From Adiantum capillus-veneris (lineage: Eukaryota; Streptophyta; Polypodiopsida; Polypodiales; Pteridaceae), in assembly GCA_014529385.2 (NCBI GenBank), contig CM043959.1, positions 11,188,809 through 11,252,808 on the forward strand: 64,000 nucleotides of DNA, in the 5' to 3' direction. Within the stretch, counting starts at the first letter, position 1. Every line of letters starts with the position of its first letter. Of this stretch, positions 55,876-64,000 are shown one piece after another. Under the pieces are notes generated by a model. The model did no database searches and had not been told where the DNA came from. It saw nothing but the letters and a program-made list of their open reading frames with translations. The position numbers were made by a program, and so were the translations under genes.

Positions 55876-57055
55876 TGTCATGTGACACATCCAACCCTAT
55901 GTGTCCGTGGACAACCTACATCATGACCAAGGTTCAGTTCAATCAAGTCAGTCTAGAATAGAAAGTGATTTGGCACTTTTGTGAGTGTTCGCAGACCGTG
56001 CATGTCCAGACACTTAGATTAGATGCATATCCTCCGGTTGCACATAGCATGATCATCAGATTACAGTCAGAACCCATCAATAGCGTTTTTATAGTGCATA
56101 GACCTATTTTCCCTATTTTTGACATTTTTTCACTTATTATTTTTAAGTGACTTTTGTTGGAAAGTAGGTAGGGCAATTTTGCTAAGTTGTATAAATAGAA
56201 ACCTAGCGCTAGCACTTTCTGGCAGAAGAGGCAACAGGAGCATTGCTCAACAGACACTTCTCAAGCAAGAACCATCAAAGCCCAGCGTTTTGAAGGCCCC
56301 CCACTTCAACGGTTTTCAAGCACCAAGCCAGCGTTTTCAGCCCATGACCTTGGCGATCTTCAACAGCCTTATACAGCGCTTTTGCAACCTCTGCACCGGT
56401 GTTTTTGACCCAGCCAGGCTAGCGTTTTTACAGCCCTGCAGATCAGCATTTACAGCCATACAGATCAGCGTTTTCAGCCCCCCTGCAGATCAGCGTTTCC
56501 AGTCTTTTGGATCAGGGTTTCTCAGCAGTAAAACCAGCAGCAAGGCAACATTTTTCTTCAGCAATAAAACAGCAGCAAGGCAGCGTTTTACTTCAGCAGT
56601 ACGACACAACAAGAAGAAGCAACGTTTTCAGCATTCAAAGCCACAGCAACAGAAGGAGGTTCGTCGTCGTTGTCACCGTCGTCTTCGAAGCATTTAGTTT
56701 TCAGCCATAGTCTCGTCATCGTCGGCACCACCGTCGGCCTCGACATAGCACCACTTAGGTTTGCATTTGCATCTTGTACCCGATTGTGCAATCAATAGTA
56801 GACCACTCTCGCCATTGAGAGTGGGGCCCTTGGAGGAGGGTTTGACAACTTCCCCGTGTCGTATTCTCTTCTCTCTCTATCACTCAGTCTCATGCACCTT
56901 CATTCACAGTGTCCATTCACTTTGTTTGTGTCCATTGCACTCTCTCACTAAAGGAACGGAAGGCTCTCCCTTTCGTAAGTAAATGGAACCCTTGAGCACA
57001 GTTCGGAGCACTCATCTTGAGCAAAGTTCAACATTCACTTACGCTGCACCTTACA
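55876..57055 (+). mobile_element. sLTR-2: solo LTR-X in opposite orientation with target duplication
   Basis: 1180 bp, TGTCATGTGACACATCC to GCTGCACCTTACA, flanked by the 5-bp duplication gtgct (55871-55875 and 57056-57060). No interior is attached. It lies plus-oriented inside a minus-oriented LTR of the same family, so parts of both form a long inverted repeat. TATAAATAG at 56190-56198 is a likely TATA box. Confidence 0.9.
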
Positions 57056-57060
57056 GTGCT

Positions 57061-57271
57061 CTGTTAGACACTTGGTCCCTGTTGCCAGAAAACACTAGCT
57101 TGATCATGTTGTGTGCAACCAGAGGATATGCATCAACTCTAAGTGCCTGGGAATGCACGGTCTGCGAACAGACTCACAAAAGTGCCATAACACTTCCTAA
57201 GCTAGGCTAATTGAACCCTTATCATGAAGTAGCTTGTCCACGTACACATAGGATTAGATGTGCACGTGATA
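57061..57271 (-). repeat. LTR-X copy 4, right end (3' LTR end of Gy-4b)
   Basis: From about 57105 it matches the end of LTR-X copy 3 (GGATATGCATC, CACGGTCTGCGAACAGACTC, CTTGTCCACG). It ends CACGTGATA at 57271, where CACGTGACA is usual. TCCCCTTCTTTTC follows as the polypurine tract on minus. Confidence 0.75.
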
Positions 57272-58211
57272 TCCCCTTCTTTTCACCCACTCTGATTCGT
57301 GGGTCATGCGATACTTGAACTTCAGAAAGGTCTGCAATGCTTGCTTCTTTGGGCCGCGCCGAAAGCGACACAAAGTCATCTGTGGCTCCTTCAATGCTTC
57401 AACTTCGTCTATACTCATGCGTCTACCTTCTTCAAGAATCTCTGAGGATGAAAATTCTTGAAACCACTTCCAACACAAAAACATGAACAGACCTATTCCA
57501 TGTAAAGTGACTGGAAATATTATAGTCTTCTTTAAAGATTGTGCATGCAATGTAGATGAACATTCAGACGGAGTGCCAAACCTTTCATCAAACACACACA
57601 AACAATGAAATCGAAACTTGTCTTTCTGATCTAAATCTATCAACTGTGGCAATTCACCATGGAAATGCCGATGCTTGATGCTCAATCCTTCTTGTGCTCG
57701 ATCTGAGATTATGTCATGCCAAGGAAGAGACATGGAATGTGAATTCCTTGAATGCAAAATTTCATCTTTTCATGAGTAAATCGTGTTCATCGTACCATAT
57801 GGCATGCCTATGAAAAGGGATCACATAAGGACGGTGATTAAAATACAAGAAACCATCACGAATGAAACACTCAAACAATGCGTGTTGACTAATCATGCGC
57901 ACACATAGTACTTCCTGTGGGGGTTCTTGAGACCTCGACTCGAGGGCCAAGATCGGTTCTTCGTGATTGATCGAATCTGCAATGAGGTTAGCTTCATTAG
58001 ACAAAGTATCAACTAAACCATCATCCTCGTGAACAATCACATCATTATCATGCAAATCATCATGTTTGTGAATAATCACATCTTTATCATGCAAATCATG
58101 TGTGTCGTGCTTTGGAGAAATTGAGAGAGTCTCCTTCTCTTGATTCTTTTCAATCTTCGCTTGCACATTAGAAATGAGAGATGAAGAATGAACAACTTCC
58201 ACTTTTGGCAT
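57254..58211 (-). pseudogene. Gy-4b conserved downstream region (chromodomain-like end)
   Basis: Two frames (58211-57762 and 57757-57254). First a His/Asp-rich acidic linker, then HALFECFIRDGFLYFNHRPY, SMSLPWHDII, ERFGTPSECSSTLHAQSLK, LTLHGIGLFMFLCWKWFQEF and CRFRRGPKKQALQTFLKFKY. Together with Gy-4a this shows a region of ~280 residues kept in two diverged copies, directly after protease and before the LTR. One frame change near 57760. The end again resembles a chromodomain (FLKFKYR, then HESEW). No known pol domain is seen. Confidence 0.65.
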
Positions 58212-59169
58212 TGAAAGTGAACGTATTTTCTACCCAATCAATGAGAGGGTTATGCTCACGAAACCATCGAATGCCCAAAAGCATATAACATCTTGAAAGA
58301 GGAGAGACTACAAATTTTCTATGGAAGGACGCTTGTTGAACAGTGAACAAAACATCAAGGCACTCTTGCGTGATGAGAGAGTCTATACCTGGAGCGAAGC
58401 CCGACACCTCGAAAGGAGATGTCTTGCTAACCTCCAAGCGGGCTCTTTCGACAAGAGAGTCACTAATCACATCATGCATTTTGCCTGGGTCAAACAATAT
58501 GACAAAACGTTGACCCTTCACATGACCATAACACTTAATGAGAGACTCATCAATGGGAGGTACATGAGAAACTTGGGTCACACTCGTGTTCTCATTTATT
58601 GCATTGACAGAGGATGTGGGTTCTGTGGGTTCTTTAGATTCATTAGAGTCAAGCTTAGGACATGTTCTTTTTATGTGACCCTTGATATGACAATGATAAC
58701 ATCGACCTTCCTTAGAAGAAATGACTTGTTCTTCCGACGTGATGTATCCTCTTAAAATTCCTTGTTTTGCCTTTTCATCTGGAGTGAGCTTAGGTTTAAC
58801 AATTGTGTTTGCTTTACCCTTAGGTTCATTTGGAGAGTTCTTTTCTGAGAGACTAGAGGAAGATGGGTTAGAAGAGTTACCATTCTTACCATTCTTACCG
58901 TTCTGAGGGTTCTGAGAAGTTTGAGTGGTACCTTGAGAAGTCTTGTTCTCCTTCGGCTTTCCCTTATTGTGCTTCATCTCCTGTGCCAGAGCAATCGCTA
59001 CTGCCTTGTTGAGGTCTACGGGGGCGAGGACTTCGACATCTAACCTGATATAGTCGTCCAACCCGAAAATGAAAGCCTCCTTGCGCTTATCATCCGATTT
59101 GCGTAATTGGGTATCGAGCTGCAAAACGCAATTAGAGATTCTGAGAGAAAGACATAACTGACAAACCAT
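58168..59169 (-). pseudogene. Gy-4b gag C-terminus and protease-like region
   Basis: A 333-codon frame. Gag core end (LRKSDDKRKEAFIFGLDDYI), an Asn/Ser/Gly/Lys-rich part, the knuckle CYHCHIKGHIKRTC, then LIKCYGHVKGQRFVILFDPG with KMHDVISDSLV and the retropepsin end PLSRCYMLLGIRWFREHNPL. The Asp-Pro-Gly is kept, but the residue after it is Lys where Ser/Ala/Thr is usual. It overlaps the next ORF by 44 bp in another frame, which reflects a frameshift. Confidence 0.78.
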
Positions 59170-59461
59170 TTTGCTTGAGACTGCACCAATCGTCCTTCAA
59201 TTGTGCGAGGTATTGAGGTGGCATAAACCGTGCCTTGAGCTTGTCTTGGAAGTCGGCCCAATTGAAGGAAAGGGGCGCATCTTCGTTGGTTGCCTCTAGG
59301 TGCGTTGCCAACTGTGCCTCTTGCCATTCGTGGTACCAATTAATGGCATCACCGGCAAGGTTCATAGCTGCCGTCAAAACCTTGCTATTTCTTGTCTTCT
59401 TAGTTGTCGCAAAATAAGCATTAAATTGATGCAACCAAGAATGAATAACACTAGCATCCAT
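59132..59461 (-). pseudogene. Gy-4b gag core
   Basis: 109 codons of the retrotransposon gag core: MDASVIHSWLHQFNAYFATT, AAMNLAGDAINWYHEW and FQDKLKARFMPPQY. Homologous to the Gy-3 gag at ~42390-42570. Frame changes on both sides separate it from the neighbouring gag parts. Confidence 0.8.
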
Positions 59462-59625
59462 CTTACCGTCCTGAATGTCAACTTCTCGGTGACGGGGTTA
59501 TTGGAGTCCGAATCTCGGCTTGCGCCACTTGATGAACCACCAACATCTTTGGCCGGCTCGGGTTTCGAGGTGAGTACCTGTAGGACCAACTCTTGCATGC
59601 GTTGGTCTCTCTGCGCTTCACGCTC

Positions 59626-60042
59626 TTACTCCAAGGCTACCCTTGTTTCTTCGGCCGCCAAGCGCGCTTGCTCGCGCTCACGCTCCAAGTCGGCCTTTCT
59701 TTTTTTGCGTTCGCAATCCAATTCTGCTTTTCTTTCTTCGGCCGCCAAGCATGCTTGGTTGCGCTCACGCTCTAAGGCTGCCATTCTTTCTTTGCATTCT
59801 CGATCCAATTCTGCCTTTCTTTCTTCACGCTCGCGCTCCAAGGCGGCGCGTTGTGCTTCTTGTCGTATCATCATGTCCATCATCGTCTTGACCAAAGCCT
59901 CCATAGGATTTGGTGCAATCCTTGGCGTAGATGGGGAGGGGGGAGGGTCGGAAAAACCTCCTGGTGGGGAAAATTCTTCTTCGCCACCTCGATGCTCATC
60001 ACCTCTATGCGAAGTATCCATTCCGCTTCGGGTGATGACCAT
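59626..60042 (-). pseudogene. Gy-4b gag N-terminus with Arg/Glu coiled coil
   Basis: The gag start is probably ATG at 60040-60042 (MVITRSGMDTSHRGDE), as it matches the Gy-3 start. A Pro-rich part (PPGGFSDPPPSPSTPRIAPN) is followed by ~90 residues of repeated Ala-Leu-Glu-Arg-Glu-Arg units that must form a long charged coiled coil. The open frame extends upstream to 60234 through a Lys/Thr/Leu and Pro/Gln repeat, which is in the leader and probably not native. Confidence 0.7.
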
Positions 60043-60556
60043 AGACTGAAGTCTTGGGTTCTTAAGTTCACGAGGAACTTGGGTTCTTGTGGTTCTTGGT
60101 TTCTTGGGGTCTTGAGGGTCTTGAGGTTCTTGAGGTTCTTCTTGGTTTCTTGGGTTCTTGAGGGTCTTGAGGTTCTTGAGGGTCTTGAGGGTCTTGAGGG
60201 TCTTGAGTTCTTGAGGTTCTTCTTTAGCTTGCAATCTGTGCTAGAGAAGAATCTTCTCTTACCCGAGCTCTTCTCTTTCCCGCGGGCGTATCCCTTGGCG
60301 GCCTTGCCCTCACACCAAGGTTGCTTTTTCCCACCTCATGTCGATTGGCCAGCCGCTAAGTGCACGGTCCGCTCTCAACGAGTGAAAAGAGAAACAAAGG
60401 GAGGCTAGACAAGCCCTTCTTTCTTGGTTTTCCTGTCACTCTTCAAAAACATGATTAGGAATCGACACGCACAAGGGGACTTGTGTTACGTGCGACCGCA
60501 ACAAGCAAAAAAATTTCTTGTGGTTCTTTCCTTGAGTGATACAGAACATTACGAAA
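60043..60556 (-). other. Gy-4b leader with GGTTCTTGAG-type minisatellite
   Basis: Contains a degenerate tandem array at 60050-60225 of TTCTTGAGGGTCTTGAGG units. The part 60408-60556 is homologous to 40563-40725 and to the leader of Gy-4a. Confidence 0.7.
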
Positions 60557-60568
60557 GCTCTTATACCA
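60557..60568 (-). promoter_or_regulatory. Gy-4b primer-binding site, one mismatch
   Basis: On minus TGGTATAAGAGC, one base different from the initiator-Met site TGGTATCAGAGC. Confidence 0.85.
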
Positions 60569-60569
60569 A

Positions 60570-60683
60570 TGTAAGGTGCAGTGGAAGTGAATGTTGAACT
60601 TTGCTCAAGATGAGTGCTCCGAACTGTGCTCAAGGGTTCCTTTTACTTACGGAAGGGAGCGCCTTCCGTTCCTTTAGTGAGAG
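60570..60683 (-). repeat. LTR-X copy 6, truncated to ~114 bp
   Basis: Begins TGTAAGGTGCAGTGG and breaks off at TTTAGTGAGAGAGT, where Gy-3 RT sequence starts. The missing ~1.1 kb shows that this side of the array was lost by deletion or recombination. Confidence 0.85.
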
Positions 60684-62854
60684 AGTACTTCACCCTACTG
60701 CTCTGCGGTGTTGTTGGTTTTAAAGAAAGACGGATCTTGGAGAATGTGCATTGATTATAGAGCTCTCAATAAAATCACCATCAAGAACAGATTTCCGATT
60801 CCGAGGATTGATGATATTCTTGACAGATTACAGGGATCCTCTTGTTTCAGCAGGATCGATTTGAAAAGCGGATATCATTAGATTTGAATCACAGCGGGAG
60901 ATGTCTACAAGACAGCTTTTTGGACGAGCTTCTGTTTATATAAATTTTTGGTGATGCCTTTTGGCCTTACCAATGCTCCAACGATTTTTAACCGAATGAT
61001 GGATAGGATTTTCAAAGAGTACAGATCTTTTGTTGGCACTTTCTTTGATGACAGTATAGTCTTCTGCAAGGATGAGGCAGAACATAGACACCATCTGCCT
61101 ACAGGTCTTTCAGGCATTGCGAGATCACAATTTAGTAATCAATGCCAAGGAGAGTGAATTTTTCTTACCGGAGATACGCTTTTTTGGACACATCGTTTCA
61201 GCAGAGCAGGAGTACAGATGGACCTGGCCAAGAGTGAGACTATACGTGATTGGCCCGATTTGAAGAATGTTCATGAAGTAAGAAGCTTTTTGGGCTTATG
61301 TTCTTACTACCAACGGTTCATTAGAAAATTTGTAGAGGTTGCTTCCCCTTTGCATATTTTGACACAGAAAGGAGTCCTTTTCTGTGGGGACCCATAGAGG
61401 TGACTGCCTTTCAGACTTTGAAAGAGAAATTGACTACAGGACCAGTTTTGACTTTGCCGGATTTGCAAAAGTCATTCGAAGTATATTGTGATGCTTGTAG
61501 TCGTAGTCTGGGTGCGGTCTTAATGCAAGAAGGCCATGTCATTGCCTATGAGAGCCGATTGTTTTCAAGGCCGGAATCGACAACAGAGATTTATGAGAAA
61601 GAGCTTTTGGCGGTTTTCCATGCTCTTACTTAGTGGTGACATTACCTACTCGGAGCCGATTTTTATGGTCTTCACTGACCACTTTTTGTTATAGAAGCAG
61701 CTTTCGGAAAAGTAGATGCGGTGGGCTAACATCTTGTCACAGTTTCACTTCCAGATTGTCCATGTACAGGGACAAAAGAACTTGGTGGCAGATGCTTTGT
61801 CCCGGAAGCCGTTAGTCGTGGCTATTTCTGCGATTCACAATAGAAGCTTTGAGGACATGGTCGATCAATACGTCACAGATCCAGATTTTTCAGATGTATT
61901 CACACGAATATAGAATGGGGAGGTAGTAGCGGGATATTCCATACGGGATGGCTACTTGATGAAGAAAACGATGTTGTGCATTACACAGCCGTTGAGGGAA
62001 AAGGTTCTAACCGAATGCCACTGTCCACCATTTACGGGTCACTGCGACATTGATACCACCTTGAAAGGTGTGGAGCGTTACTTCTTTTGGGGCTGAGACT
62101 CAAGAAGGATGTGGACGATTTTGTACGTAGTTGCTTGGTATGCCAAAAGGTCAAGTTTGACATGCATAAAGCACAGGGATTGTTACAGCCTTTATCCATT
62201 CCCACCCGCCCATGGGAAAGTATTGCTATGGATTTTATTTTCGATCTCCTGAAGACACAGAGTAGGCACGACGGTATTTGGACTATTATTGACAGATTTA
62301 GCAAGCAAGCTCATTTCATTCTAGTGAAGAAAACAATCAAGCCGGATCATTTAGCGAGACTGTTCATTGCCCAGATATTCAGATTCCATGGCATGCTTGA
62401 GACAATAGTCTTTGACAGAGATCCCCTATTCACGAGTTTGTTTTGAAGGGCTATTTTGGGAGAACATTGGCACACGGTTGCAGTTCTCGTCATCTTTCCA
62501 CCCGCAGACAGATTGGCAATCTGAGATTGCAAATTCAGTCGTACTGGATTTAATGAAGTATTACATTTCTGATCAGAAGACTCAATGGGAAAAGTTTTTG
62601 TCCTTGGTGGAATTTGCCTACAATAACACAATCCACTCTTCGACGGGGAAGGTGCCATTTGAGATTATTGAAGGTGCTACGAAGGTTCCACCCTTCCTAA
62701 GCACGAAAGATAAGATTTTTGAAGCCGACCAGTACATGAGGGACTTGGACACTGCTTTTGCCAAGGTCCGGGAGGCTTTAGCAAAGTCTCAGGAAAGACA
62801 CAAGAAGACAGCAGATTGACACCGTTGCGATTTGAAATGAAAGGAAGACGATTG
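60684..62854 (+). pseudogene. Gy-3 RT, RNase H and integrase (third piece)
   Basis: RT starts mid-domain ([18 protein letters not shown]), then [20 protein letters not shown] and [10 protein letters not shown] followed by TAG. The palm reads LTNAPTIFNRMMDRIFKEYR and FFDDSIVF. RNase H: FEVYCDACSRSLGAVLMQEG, YEKELLAVFHAL. Integrase: CLVCQKVKFDMHK, AMDFIFDLL, VFDRDPLFTS and PQTDWQSEIAN, so the D-D-E residues survive, with Trp for Gly before QSE. There are many stops (near 60880, 61632, 61695, 61714, 61912, 62444, 62818) and several frameshifts. It is close in sequence to Gy-2. It ends within the integrase C-terminal part, where the LTR at 62855 starts. Confidence 0.88.
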
Positions 62855-64000
62855 TGTCACGTGCACATCTAACCCTATGTGCATGTGGACAAGCTACTTC
62901 ATGACAAGGGTTCAGTTAGCTTAGGAAGTGTTCTGGCATCTTTGTGAGTCTGTTCGCAGACCGTGCATGTCCAGACACTTAGAATAGTGGCATTTCCTGT
63001 GGTTGCACACAGCATGATCATCAGATTCATCAGGAGCATTTTACAGTGCATAGAACCCATTTTCCCTATTTTAGCCATGTTTCACTTATTATTAATAAGT
63101 GACTTTGTTGGGAAACTGGGTAGGGCAATTCTGGTAAGTCAATAAATAAGAAAAGCTAGCGCTAGCACTTTCTGGCAGAAGAGGCAGCAGGGACCAAGTG
63201 TGGCAATGCACCTTCTCAGGAAGACCCCTGGCAGGAATTCCTAGCGTTTTTCAATCATCGACAGCCTAGCATTTTCAGCATTGCAGATCAGACCAGCGTT
63301 TTGCAACTTGCAGATCAGCCTGGGGTTACCATATTCATAGCAGATTCCCTAGCGTTTTTACAACAGACAACAGATCAACCCAACGTTTTTGCATTTGCAG
63401 ACTACCATCAGCGTTTGCAGATTCCCGGCGATAGAACCATTCATTGCATCAGCGTTTTCAGTTTTCAGCATTTAGACTCCGTACCGCAGCCCCCAAACCT
63501 CGCAGATCTCACCTTCCCGCAGTAGATCCTCGCTGCACGGTCAGATCAGCCAGCGTTTGCAGATTCAGCCCGCTATTCGCATCTGCGTTTTCAGCACATC
63601 GCAGTCGCGTCGATACCTCATCGCTATCGTCACCGACATAGAGTCATAATTCATCAGATACAAGATTGGTAGATATCAGCCCCTAGCGTTTCAGATTTCA
63701 GCCCGTCTCGTCGTCGTTATCGTCGTCGACATTGTCGGCAAGTCCATTGCATTTAGACCATTGTACGAGGATTGTGCAATCAATAGCATAGACCTCTCTC
63801 GCCATAGAGAGTGGGACCCTTGGAGGAGGGTTTGACAACATTTCGGTGTCGTATTCTTCTCTCATTATCTCTCAGTCTCAGCTCCTTCATTCACAGTGTC
63901 TTCCACTTTGTTTGTGATCATTTGCACTCTCTCATTAAAGGAACGGAAGGCTCTGCCTTCCGTAAGTAAAAGGAACCCTTGAGCACAGTTCGGAGCACTC
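62855..64000 (+). mobile_element. LTR-X copy 7, plus orientation, running off the window
   Basis: Starts TGTCACGTGCACATC and follows sLTR-2 to the window end (GTTCGGAGCACTC, close to the LTR end). It is inserted in the integrase coding sequence of Gy-3, probably at gattg (62850-62854). Whether it is a solo LTR or the 5' LTR of an element cannot be seen here. Confidence 0.85.

Larger units (their letters stand above)
57272..60568 (-). mobile_element. Gy-4b: non-autonomous gypsy element, interior
   Basis: Interior between the right end of LTR-X copy 4 and LTR-X copy 6, minus strand. The order is primer site (60557-60568), leader, gag, protease-like region, conserved downstream region, polypurine tract. 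No RT, RNase H or integrase. It is the longer of the two copies and shows the N-terminal gag that Gy-4a has lost. Confidence 0.85.

Noticed and set aside
59300-60049. 249-codon plus-strand frame opposite Gy-4b gag
   Set aside because: A shadow of the repetitive coiled-coil coding strand on minus.

Overview
This window looks like plant nuclear DNA dominated by nested retrotransposons. It has one convincing host gene, a FRIGIDA-like coding sequence at 38815-39957 (+). The plant call rests on that gene, on Ty1/copia and Ty3/gypsy (including chromodomain) elements primed by initiator-Met tRNA, and on long GA/CT and GT/CA microsatellites. A Penelope-like reverse transcriptase relic, rare in flowering plants, makes a fern, other seed-free plant or gymnosperm my best guess, but this is inference. 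I saw no rRNA, tRNA gene, CRISPR or bacterial-type operon.

Layout. 1-3960: old repeat debris and microsatellites. 3961-20157: a degenerate minus-strand Penelope-like element bounded by two ~0.7 kb direct repeats and split by two copia elements in the same orientation. Cop-1 (6737-10792) lacks integrase and most of RT; Cop-2 (10859-16406) is full-structure but mutated. Each has its own perfect 5-bp target duplication, and removing both rejoins the RT reading frame. 20897-21722: a solo LTR with target duplication aacac. 25037-32034: Gy-1, a young minus-strand LTR element with gag and three unrecognised or partly recognised ORFs but no recognisable pol. 32035-38800: unassigned sequence, many microsatellites, a tandemly duplicated SINE-like unit with inverted ends. 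38815-39957: FRIGIDA-like gene, followed by a BED-finger scrap.

40563-64000: a gypsy graveyard. A plus-strand element, Gy-3, appears in three pieces: gag 41802-42654, protease 50202-50642, RT/RNase H/integrase 60684-62854. The first gap holds Gy-2 (42655-50196), a minus-strand chromovirus with target duplication gagat. The second gap holds a minus-strand tandem array LTR-internal-LTR-internal-LTR (Gy-4a, Gy-4b) of a non-autonomous family, itself carrying an opposite-orientation solo LTR (55876-57055, target duplication gtgct). Another LTR at 62855 runs off the window.

The main candidates for something undescribed are the Gy-4 family and Gy-1. In Gy-4, gag and protease are followed by a conserved non-pol region ending in a possible chromodomain, seen in two diverged copies. 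In Gy-1, gag is joined through one in-frame UGA to a ~465-residue unknown ORF. Cop-1/Cop-2 look like a non-autonomous element beside a copy of its possible helper type. All alignments and translations were done by eye; no database search was possible.
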